Positions 1 through 5,459 of a stretch of DNA of 7,342 nt are shown in pieces (position 1 is the first letter of the stretch; each line of letters opens with the position of its first letter). The stretch comes from JAZRUY01 sp045598845 (GTDB lineage Bacteria > Verrucomicrobiota > Lentisphaeria > Victivallales > Victivallaceae), in NCBI GenBank assembly GCA_045598845.1, contig JAZRUY010000207.1:1-7342 (forward strand), in the 5' to 3' direction. Below the pieces are notes generated by a model. That model was given only the letters and a program-made list of their open reading frames with translations, was not told the origin of the DNA and did not search any database. The translations under genes were made by a program, and so were the position numbers.

Positions 1-45
1 GAGCCCGGCACAGAGAGCGGCGCAGACGGTAAGCAGAATTTCCAT
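1..45 (-). CDS. tadC: Start of a probable TadC-like inner-membrane platform protein (partial)
   Basis: Only the first 15 codons are in the window. They begin with an ATG at 45-43 and read MEILLTVCAALCAGL, a hydrophobic start suited to a membrane protein. A strong Shine-Dalgarno sequence (GGGGAGG, 54-60) sits 8 bases upstream, inside the last codons of tadB. The tadB stop codon is only 3 bases away. In Tad loci, tadB is almost always followed by its paralogue tadC, which forms the inner-membrane platform with TadB. The identity rests on position and hydrophobicity alone, because no domain is visible. The existence of a gene start here is well supported; the name is an inference. Confidence 0.65.
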   Translation of the reverse strand, partial: MEILLTVCAALCAGL

Positions 46-48
46 CGC

Positions 49-933
49 CTAAACCTCCCCCGAAGTTATCCTGCGTATCCAGAAGAATCCGGCGACAACC
101 AGCAGAAAAGCCAGCGCCACGGCACCGATACCGTACGGGGAAGTAAGGAAAACGCGCACCATCTCAGGACTGATATAGTACATCGCCAGCAGAAGCAGAA
201 ACGGCATCACCGAAATCATAGCCGCCTGCAGTCTGCCCATGGCGGTAAGCGCACGGACCTTGCGGGTGATGCGCACCCTGCCGCGAATCAGTTCCGCCAC
301 CCGTCCGAGCGCGTAGGTAAGTTCGCCGCCGGTCTGCCTGGCCGTGCTGATCGCCGCGGCCACCAGTTCAAAATCCGCGGACCCGAGGCGGGCGCACATA
401 TTGTCGAGCGCCTGCTCCATCGGCACACCGAGCTGCAACTCCTGCACCAGCAGCCGAAATTCCACCGCCACCGGGTGAATATCCTCCGCCGCCACCTCGC
501 CCAGAGCCTGATTGATGCTGAATCCGGCTTTCAGGGAACTGGAAATCAACCCCAGCGCGTCTTCGAGCTGCAACTCGAAACGCGCCAGACGGCGGCGTTT
601 CATCCAGCGCAGCACCAGCCGCGGCACCGGAAACAGCAGCAAGGCTACCGCGGCGGCGGCGCCAAGCGCAAGTTTCCAGGAAAAATCGACCGAATGAATC
701 TGCAAGGCCATTATAACCGCGCTGGCGCCGAAAACCGACAGCCCCAGACTCAATTCCAGCACCCGGCTGGCCGGCATCTGAATCAGCACATCGTCGAGTT
801 CGGTACCGGCCTCCTGCAAATAGCGCTCGCGGTAACGGGCAGCGATAAAAACAAAGAATTCCACCAGAACGAACGAAGCGGAGAACGCACTGAGGGCGGC
901 GCAGTAAGCGGGGAAAAAACTGTTCATCAACAT
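49..933 (-). CDS. tadB: TadB, Tad pilus inner-membrane platform protein (GspF domain)
   Basis: This is a 294-residue polytopic membrane protein of the TadB/GspF family. With TadC it is expected to form the inner-membrane platform that couples the CpaF ATPase to pilin assembly. Hydrophobic segments are visible at about residues 12-32, 62-82, 88-106, 238-256 and 266-286. The cytoplasmic GspF domain lies between, at about 118-240, with the family-typical stretches LEDALGLISSSLKAGFS (123-139), ELQLGVPMEQAL (165-176) and ARQTGGEL (198-205). Length and layout are normal for TadB. The frame is open up to 1011, inside cpaF, but the ATG at 933 is preferred because AAAGGAGG (939-946) lies 5 bases upstream. 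A second ATG at 927 is possible. The gene follows cpaF after 13 bases and precedes the tadC-like gene by 3 bases, so it is part of the same operon. Confidence 0.93.
   Translation of the reverse strand: MLMNSFFPAYCAALSAFSASFVLVEFFVFIAARYRERYLQEAGTELDDVLIQMPASRVLELSLGLSVFGASAVIMALQIHSVDFSWKLALGAAAAVALLLFPVPRLVLRWMKRRRLARFELQLEDALGLISSSLKAGFSINQALGEVAAEDIHPVAVEFRLLVQELQLGVPMEQALDNMCARLGSADFELVAAAISTARQTGGELTYALGRVAELIRGRVRITRKVRALTAMGRLQAAMISVMPFLLLLAMYYISPEMVRVFLTSPYGIGAVALAFLLVVAGFFWIRRITSGEV
54..60 (-). promoter_or_regulatory. Ribosome-binding site of the tadC-like gene
   Basis: On the minus strand this reads GGGGAGG, 8 bases before the ATG at 45. It lies within the final codons of tadB and just before its TAG stop, so translation of the two genes is probably coupled. 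It is the main evidence that a new gene starts at 45. Confidence 0.7.
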
Positions 934-938
934 AACGG

Positions 939-946
939 CCTCCTTT
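939..946 (-). promoter_or_regulatory. Ribosome-binding site that sets the tadB start
   Basis: The minus strand reads AAAGGAGG immediately after the cpaF TGA stop (947-949) and 5 bases before the ATG at 933. This favours 933 over the upstream extension that would overlap cpaF. Confidence 0.75.
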
Positions 947-2659
947 TCAATTGCGGCTGCCGGGATCAAACATTCCGACCCGGCAGTCCAACTGCGCCCG
1001 TTTAAGGTCATCCATAAAAGTCGGCAGCACTCCGGTAGGTTCGAAAACTCCGGTCATCCGGTTGGCGCCGTCCCAGCCGGTCTGGCGGTAACGGAACAAT
1101 TCCTGCATGGAAATCACATCGCCTTCCATCTTGGTAATTTCATTCACGCTCAAAATTTTACGGCTGCCGTCGCGCTCGCGGGAAATCTGCACCACAATCT
1201 GAATAGCGGAAGCCACCTGTTCGCGGATAGCGCGCAACGGCAGATCGAAACCGGCCATCAGCACCAGGGTTTCCAGCCGGGCAAGCGCATCGCGGGCGCT
1301 GTTGGCATGAATAGTGGTCAGGCTGCCGTCGTGGCCGGTATTCATCGCCTGAAGCATATCCAGAGTTTCACCGCCGCGGCATTCCCCGACCACGATGCGG
1401 TCAGGACGCATACGCAGGCTGTTGCGGACCAGATCGCGGATAGTTACGGCGCCATTACCCTCGATATTGGGGGGACGGGCTTCAAGCCGCACCACATGCT
1501 CCTGAACGAGTTGCAGTTCGGCGGCGTCCTCGATGGTGATTATCCGCTCGTTGTTGGGCAGAAAAGAACTGAGAATATTCAGCAGGGTGGTCTTGCCGGA
1601 ACCGGTGCCTCCGGAAATCAGGATATTCTTGCGCGCCGCGACGCAGACTGAGAGAAATTGAATAATATCCTCCGAAGCCGAACCGAATTTTATCAGATCG
1701 GCGGCGGTCAGGGGAATTCTGGAAAAACGGCGGATAGTAACCGTGGGGCCGTTGAGCGCCAGCGGCGGAATCACCGCGTTCACCCGGCTGCCGTCCGCAA
1801 GCCGGGCATCGACCATCGGAGAACTTTCATCGATGCGCCGCCCAAGCGGCGACACAATGCGCTCGATGGCCGCCAGCACCTGATTGGCATCGGCGAAAGC
1901 GGCATCGGTACGGTAAATCACCCCGGATTTCTCCACATAAATCTCATCCGGACCATTGACCATGATTTCGGTAATGTCATCGCGGGACAGCAAATACTCC
2001 AGCGGCCCCAGGCCGACCGCTTCGTTGAACAACTCGCGGCGGAGGATTTCCACATCGATATCATCCGGCAGCGCCAGATTCAGCTGAGAAATAATTTCAT
2101 CGATGGTTTTCGCGGCCTGACGGGTCAATTCCTCGCCGCTTACCCCGGAAAGCGCCATCTTTTTCAAATTCAGCCGGGTGAGCAACTCGCGATGGGCGCG
2201 TTTTTTGATTTCCTGCATCACCGGCCGCAAGCGCGCCGGCACACCGGTAACCGCAAGGACGGAGATTCCGCTTTTTTCCGGCGCCGACTTGCGGGCGGCG
2301 GCAACGGATGTCTGATTTTCCGCCGCGGACGGCACCGGCGTACGCTCCGGAACCGGAGCGTCTTTCACCGGACGCAGACGCAGTACCGCACGGCCGATCT
2401 TCACTGTAGCGTCGGCGGGAATTTCGTAAGTCTGATGAGCGAACAAAGTCTCGCCGTTCACAACCGTGCCGGCGGCGCTGCCGAGATCCATCACCCGGAC
2501 CTGCCCGCCGCGCAGAATCAACTGCATGTGGCGCGCGGAAACATCCGCGGAAACGATACGGATATGACAGGCCGCATCCGAACCGATCAGATACGCTCCG
2601 GTATCGAGCCGGGCGGAAGACGGCTCCGCGCCTGGCTGAGTTACTTCAATCTCCAGCAT
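947..2659 (-). CDS. cpaF: CpaF/TadA-type pilus assembly ATPase with N-terminal FHA domain
   Basis: This 570-residue cytoplasmic secretion ATPase is of the CpaF/TadA (VirB11/GspE) family and powers Tad pilus assembly. The N-terminus, about residues 15-96, is an FHA fold: GS at 26-27, SARH at 41-44, DLGSAAGTVVNG at 58-69. A variable linker rich in Pro, Ala and charged residues follows (about 97-135). From about 140 on it is a standard CpaF: N-terminal domain with the family stretch ITEIMVNGPDEIYVE (229-243), Walker A GGTGSGKTT (350-358, Lys356), Asp box with IITIEDAAEL (373-382), Walker B RIVVGE (421-426, Glu426), and His box GHDGSLTTIHAN (442-453). All catalytic motifs are intact. The ATG at 2659 has GGAGGTG (2667-2673) 7 bases upstream, overlapping the cpaB stop region, so translation is probably coupled. 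The FHA fusion is the odd part: CpaF of Caulobacter and TadA of Aggregatibacter lack it. Confidence 0.95.
   Translation of the reverse strand: MLEIEVTQPGAEPSSARLDTGAYLIGSDAACHIRIVSADVSARHMQLILRGGQVRVMDLGSAAGTVVNGETLFAHQTYEIPADATVKIGRAVLRLRPVKDAPVPERTPVPSAAENQTSVAAARKSAPEKSGISVLAVTGVPARLRPVMQEIKKRAHRELLTRLNLKKMALSGVSGEELTRQAAKTIDEIISQLNLALPDDIDVEILRRELFNEAVGLGPLEYLLSRDDITEIMVNGPDEIYVEKSGVIYRTDAAFADANQVLAAIERIVSPLGRRIDESSPMVDARLADGSRVNAVIPPLALNGPTVTIRRFSRIPLTAADLIKFGSASEDIIQFLSVCVAARKNILISGGTGSGKTTLLNILSSFLPNNERIITIEDAAELQLVQEHVVRLEARPPNIEGNGAVTIRDLVRNSLRMRPDRIVVGECRGGETLDMLQAMNTGHDGSLTTIHANSARDALARLETLVLMAGFDLPLRAIREQVASAIQIVVQISRERDGSRKILSVNEITKMEGDVISMQELFRYRQTGWDGANRMTGVFEPTGVLPTFMDDLKRAQLDCRVGMFDPGSRN
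2375..2596 (-). other. FHA domain coding segment of cpaF
   Basis: This covers codons 22-95 of the ATPase. The beta-strand pattern and the landmarks GS, SxRH and GTxxNG identify a forkhead-associated domain. Compared with the Rad53 FHA1 phosphothreonine site, the Ser and His of the SxxH loop are kept (Ser41, His44). The Arg that follows the first conserved Gly is Ser27, and the Asn of the STNGT turn is Ala63. Binding of phosphothreonine in the usual way is therefore uncertain. The fold itself may serve as a protein-docking or polar-localisation module. Confidence 0.85.
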
Positions 2660-2674
2660 CCGGACACACCTCCG

Positions 2675-3466
2675 CTACGGCATCAGGCGCCGTTCGCCGC
2701 GCCGCTTGTTGTAGAAAGGAATCTCTTTTTCCAAAAGATTGAAATTAATACTCCGCGACTTGATTTCAGAATCCACTTTTTCATCCTCAAAATTGCGCAG
2801 CACCAGCTGAAGGCTGCCGTGCCCGGCGGCAAAAACCATCATTTCCGCCTCGTCAGGATAAAGAAGCATAGTCACGGTACCGTAAGGAGCGCCGGCGGCG
2901 GCATCGTTATCCGTACGGGTCCAGCGGGCGCCGGTGGCCAGCACCCGCACATTCTCCAGCAGGGCCAGAGGCACCGTTTCCATTGCGGCGTCGGCTTTGT
3001 TATCCGGGAAACGGAAAGTGCCGATCACATCCACATTGTCATTAGGCTGAATCAAGTAATTGACCGATGCCACCGCGTCAACCGGAACAGTAACCGCGCG
3101 CTGCCCGCTTTTAATGCCGCCGGTAAAACCCTGCCTGCGGCTCAACGGTTTCAAATCCGTACTCTGCAAAGTCTGACCGGCCACCATGGAACTGTCCAGC
3201 TGGCGGCCGATTACCCGGGAACACTCGCTCCACGGGATCTCACGCGACAGTTCACCGCTGTTGCGGGCCCGGCGCACCGGGAAGCGCACCAGATCCCCGT
3301 CTTTAATTTCCTCACCCTCCACCATATCCCTTTTCAGCCGGATGAGCACCACGGTTTCGGAATCGCCCCGCAGTTTCTGTTTCTCAACTTCAAGCTGACG
3401 GTAGGTGAGCAGGAAAGCGAGCAGACCGAAAACCACCGCCGCCAAAAGAAGAAATTTCTGACGCAT
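2675..3466 (-). CDS. cpaB: CpaB/RcpC Tad pilus assembly protein
   Basis: This 263-residue protein of the CpaB/RcpC family is anchored in the inner membrane by one N-terminal segment (about residues 5-21, FLLLAAVVFGLLAFLL), with the rest in the periplasm. A SAF-type domain spans about 38-107. It is followed by the RcpC/CpaB domain, with SGQRAVTVPVDAVASVNYLI (120-139), PNDNVDVIGTF (141-151) and LLENVRVLATG (169-179). The late motif TVTMLLYPDEAEMMVFAAGHG (197-217), followed by LQLVLRN, is also typical. In Tad systems CpaB is required for pilus assembly and is thought to work with the secretin. The frame extends to a TTG at 3493, but the ATG at 3466 is preferred. It has GGAAAGG (3474-3480) 7 bases upstream, and it puts the membrane segment close to the N-terminus. 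This is the first gene of the cpaB-cpaF-tadB-tadC block. Confidence 0.93.
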   Translation of the reverse strand: MRQKFLLLAAVVFGLLAFLLTYRQLEVEKQKLRGDSETVVLIRLKRDMVEGEEIKDGDLVRFPVRRARNSGELSREIPWSECSRVIGRQLDSSMVAGQTLQSTDLKPLSRRQGFTGGIKSGQRAVTVPVDAVASVNYLIQPNDNVDVIGTFRFPDNKADAAMETVPLALLENVRVLATGARWTRTDNDAAAGAPYGTVTMLLYPDEAEMMVFAAGHGSLQLVLRNFEDEKVDSEIKSRSINFNLLEKEIPFYNKRRGERRLMP

Positions 3467-3473
3467 TGCGCAA

Positions 3474-3480
3474 CCTTTCC
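3474..3480 (-). promoter_or_regulatory. Ribosome-binding site that sets the cpaB start
   Basis: GGAAAGG on the minus strand lies 7 bases before the ATG at 3466. The same sequence and spacing precede the acyltransferase gene at 4251. It supports the shorter cpaB start over the TTG at 3493. Confidence 0.65.
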
Positions 3481-3507
3481 CCGGCTCAATCAACCGGTTT
3501 GCCGACA

Positions 3508-3545
3508 GTTATACAATATCAAACGCTATTTCACCATAATGTAAA
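3508..3545 (-). promoter_or_regulatory. Candidate promoter for the cpaB-cpaF-tadB-tadC block
   Basis: The 104-base gap between the acyltransferase stop and the cpaB ATG is the only noncoding space upstream of the Tad block, and it is AT-richer than the flanking genes. On the minus strand it contains TATAAC (3508-3513), a five-of-six match to the sigma70 -10 box. A weak TGGTGA lies 17 bases further upstream. A better -35-like TTTACA (3540-3545) is 26 bases from TATAAC, which is too far for that pair. It is 19 bases from an alternative -10-like GATATT. The exact pairing cannot be decided from sequence. Confidence 0.35.
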
Positions 3546-3562
3546 GCGTCGCGCGGAAGAAT

Positions 3563-3576
3563 ACTAATCACTAATC
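3563..3576. repeat. Tandem 7-base repeat spanning the acyltransferase stop
   Basis: The plus strand reads ACTAATC twice in a row. In the gene direction this yields TAG directly followed by TGA, a tandem stop for the acyltransferase gene. The repeat is short and may be chance or a slippage product. Confidence 0.5.
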
Positions 3577-4251
3577 GCCGTTTTTATTTTCCGGAGGATC
3601 GACGGTGACCGCCATCAGTTCCTCCTCGGCGCGAATCCGGTACTGCTCCAACTGCCCGGCATCCAAATCAGGCGGCACGGTGAATCCCCGGCCGACCGCC
3701 AAAGTCAAACGGCTGAACGGCTTCGGTATCTGAAAACCGTCCCATCCGCCGAGCCGCCAGCAACGGGAAGCATTGATACTCAGCGGCACCAGCGGAATTC
3801 CGGTAAGAGACGCCAGCATCACCGGTCCGTTCTTCATCCGGTAGCGCGGTCCGCGCGGACCGTCCGGAGTAAAAACCACGCAATAACCGTCCTGCACCGC
3901 CTTGACTCCGCCGCGAAGAGCATTCGCACCCCGCCGAGAGGAGGAACCGCGCAGACTGCCGATGCCGAACACCGAAATGAAATCCGACACATACTGGCCG
4001 TCCCGCGAAGGGCTTACCACCGCCACGGTAGTATGCCGGCGGCGGCGCGGAAAAATCACCGCGAAGAACATCAGCCGGTTATGCCAGGCCGTAACCACCG
4101 CCTGCCGGGTACGAAGCAGATGCCCGCAGGGATCTTCGATTTTCACCCGGTAGAACAGATGAAAAACCAGCCACATCAGCGCGGCCGGAAAATAATACAG
4201 CCAATTCGGGAATTTCTTGATCTGGCGGAAATAATATTTCAGCGAATTCAT
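3571..4251 (-). CDS. DUF374 / LpxJ-like lysophospholipid acyltransferase family protein
   Basis: This 226-residue protein belongs to the DUF374 (COG2121) branch of the lysophospholipid acyltransferase superfamily. Its members include the LpxJ lipid A late acyltransferases of epsilonproteobacteria. It probably transfers an acyl chain to lipid A or another lipid at the inner membrane. A hydrophobic segment, about 14-35, anchors the N-terminus. Family motifs follow: AWHNRL (55-60, candidate catalytic His57), SPSRDGQ (80-86), RGSSSRRGANALRGG (101-115), FTPDGPRGPR (127-136) and GIPLVPLSI (151-159). The canonical HX4D is absent, as expected for this branch. The ATG at 4251 shares its A with the TGA stop of nth (TGATG). 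A GTG just upstream at 4254 is a less likely start, because GGAAAGG (4259-4265) is 7 bases from the ATG and only 4 from the GTG. The substrate cannot be inferred. Confidence 0.87.
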   Translation of the reverse strand: MNSLKYYFRQIKKFPNWLYYFPAALMWLVFHLFYRVKIEDPCGHLLRTRQAVVTAWHNRLMFFAVIFPRRRRHTTVAVVSPSRDGQYVSDFISVFGIGSLRGSSSRRGANALRGGVKAVQDGYCVVFTPDGPRGPRYRMKNGPVMLASLTGIPLVPLSINASRCWRLGGWDGFQIPKPFSRLTLAVGRGFTVPPDLDAGQLEQYRIRAEEELMAVTVDPPENKNGD

Positions 4252-4886
4252 CACTTGACCTTTCCGTATGATTTGCAGAGTTCACTTACGGCGCAGCCGG
4301 CGCAATCAGGGCACCCGGCATGACATACGCGCCGGCCGTGGGTAATCAGCAGATGGGAAAAATTGCACCATAAATCAGGAGACAGCGCCGCATTTACCGC
4401 CGCCTCGATTTTTACCGGGTCGCGCCGCTTCGCCAACCCGATGCGCGTCAGCAGACGGGTCACATGGGTGTCGGCAGGAAACCCGGGCAGACCGAAAGCA
4501 TTGCCGAGCAGCACATTGGCGCTTTTGCGCCCTACCCCCGGCAACGATACAAGTTCATCCATAGTATGCGGAACCTCACCGTGAAAACGGCTGATAAGAA
4601 CAGCGGACATGGCGACAATATTGCGCGCCTTGACACGGAAAAGTCCGCAGGGACGGATAATATCAGCAACTTCATCTTCGCCGGCGGCGACCATTCCGGC
4701 CGGATCCGGCGCCCGCCGGAACAGTATTCTGGTAACCTGATTCACCCTTTCATCGCGGCACTGCGCGGAAAGAACAACCGCCGTCAGAAGCTGAAAAGGC
4801 GTACTGTATTCGAGCGGGCAGGCACATTCCCCGTAAAGAGCGAAAAGCGCATCGTACAACGCCTGATATTTTCCGCCGCCACGCAT
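4251..4886 (-). CDS. nth: Endonuclease III, DNA base-excision-repair glycosylase/AP lyase
   Basis: This 211-residue endonuclease III removes oxidised pyrimidines from DNA and cleaves at the resulting abasic site. The helix-hairpin-helix LPGVGRKSANVLL (115-127) carries the catalytic Lys121. The catalytic Asp139 lies in ADTHVTRL (138-145). The C-terminal iron-sulphur loop has the exact C-X6-C-X2-C-X5-C pattern (Cys188, Cys195, Cys198, Cys204), so a [4Fe-4S] cluster is expected. LSAQ at 39-42 matches the conserved SAQ motif near the lesion pocket. Length matches E. coli Nth (211 residues). The start ATG at 4886 follows a GGCGGGG stretch (4891-4897) only 4 bases away, a modest ribosome-binding site. 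The stop overlaps the acyltransferase start by one base, so the two genes are probably translationally coupled. Confidence 0.97.
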   Translation of the reverse strand: MRGGGKYQALYDALFALYGECACPLEYSTPFQLLTAVVLSAQCRDERVNQVTRILFRRAPDPAGMVAAGEDEVADIIRPCGLFRVKARNIVAMSAVLISRFHGEVPHTMDELVSLPGVGRKSANVLLGNAFGLPGFPADTHVTRLLTRIGLAKRRDPVKIEAAVNAALSPDLWCNFSHLLITHGRRVCHAGCPDCAGCAVSELCKSYGKVK

Positions 4887-4950
4887 CGTTCCCCGCCTGA
4901 TTGAAATTCACGGAATATCCGCCGGCATAAAGCGCTCAGCCGACCGGAAG

Positions 4951-4978
4951 AATATAGTGCCGAATGCGGAAAATACAA
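4951..4978 (-). promoter_or_regulatory. Candidate promoter upstream of nth
   Basis: The 102-base gap between the MarR stop and nth contains, on the minus strand, TATATT (4951-4956), a five-of-six match to a -10 box. It is preceded after 16 bases by TTGTAT (4973-4978), a weak -35. The -10 box is about 65 bases upstream of the nth ATG. The match is weak, and readthrough from the marR-like gene is equally possible. An imperfect 6-base stem with a long loop nearby (about 4920-4950) has no T-run, so it was not called a terminator. Confidence 0.3.
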
Positions 4979-4988
4979 GCGCAATGCG

Positions 4989-5459
4989 TCAGGGAGCCGG
5001 ATCGAGTTTGGCGCAGACTATCCGGCTGGCCGATTCGATTATCAGCAATTCATCCAAAGTACAATCCCTGAATCTCTTTTGCATGCACCGGTTGAGATTT
5101 TCCTCTATTCCGGAAACAAAATCCGCACCGGCGGAAGTAAAACGGATAACCAGATTGCGCCGATCCCCCGGATCCTCGGCGCGCTCGATAATCCCCGCCC
5201 TAACCATTTTATTGACAAAAATGGAGGCGCCGGCGGAAGTAAGTCCGGTCAACTGCTCTATCCGGCCGAGATTGCACGGCAGCGCCTGCCGCACCGCCAT
5301 CAGGTGCATAAACTGCTGCGGCGGCATAGCCGAAGACAGACTGCGCCGGCAGTTTTCCAGAAAATTCCATCGCGCGACTTCCAGAAGCCGGCACATTTTC
5401 ATGACCGCCTCGGCGCGCTCAACCACTTCGGATTCGTTTTTTTGCTCAGGCATGCTCAC
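4989..5459 (-). CDS. MarR-family transcriptional regulator
   Basis: This 156-residue winged-helix DNA-binding protein of the MarR family probably acts as a homodimer. A helical dimerisation segment occupies about 10-45. The winged helix lies at about 47-115: the putative recognition helix is LTSAGASIFVNKMVRAG (73-89), followed by the wing ERAEDPGDRRNLVIRFT (92-108) with the family-typical DxxDRR pattern. It contains six cysteines (23, 37, 62, 125, 133, 149), which is many for this size and leaves room for redox or metal sensing, though nothing proves it. The GTG at 5459 overlaps the secretin stop by 4 bases (GTGA). GGGAG (5465-5469) lies 5 bases from the GTG, against 11 bases from an in-frame ATG at 5453, so the GTG is favoured. 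The overlap implies co-expression with the secretin; the ligand and target genes are unknown. Confidence 0.88.
   Translation of the reverse strand: MSMPEQKNESEVVERAEAVMKMCRLLEVARWNFLENCRRSLSSAMPPQQFMHLMAVRQALPCNLGRIEQLTGLTSAGASIFVNKMVRAGIIERAEDPGDRRNLVIRFTSAGADFVSGIEENLNRCMQKRFRDCTLDELLIIESASRIVCAKLDPAP

Noticed and set aside
475..1005. A 176-codon open frame on the plus strand opposite tadB
   Set aside because: It is Gln/His/Arg-rich without a domain and lies opposite a well-supported gene.
934..1011. Longer tadB start overlapping the end of cpaF
   Set aside because: The extra 26 residues are hydrophilic, overlap cpaF, and are bypassed by a near-perfect ribosome-binding site directly before the ATG at 933.
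1658..3544. A 628-codon open frame on the plus strand opposite cpaF and cpaB
   Set aside because: It is antisense to two genes with intact family motifs. Its translation is rich in His, Arg and Gln with no recognisable domain, typical of the shadow frame of GC-rich coding DNA.
4920..4950. Possible hairpin between the MarR gene and nth
   Set aside because: The stem is about 6 pairs including a G-T wobble, with a long loop and no following T-run, so it does not qualify as a terminator.
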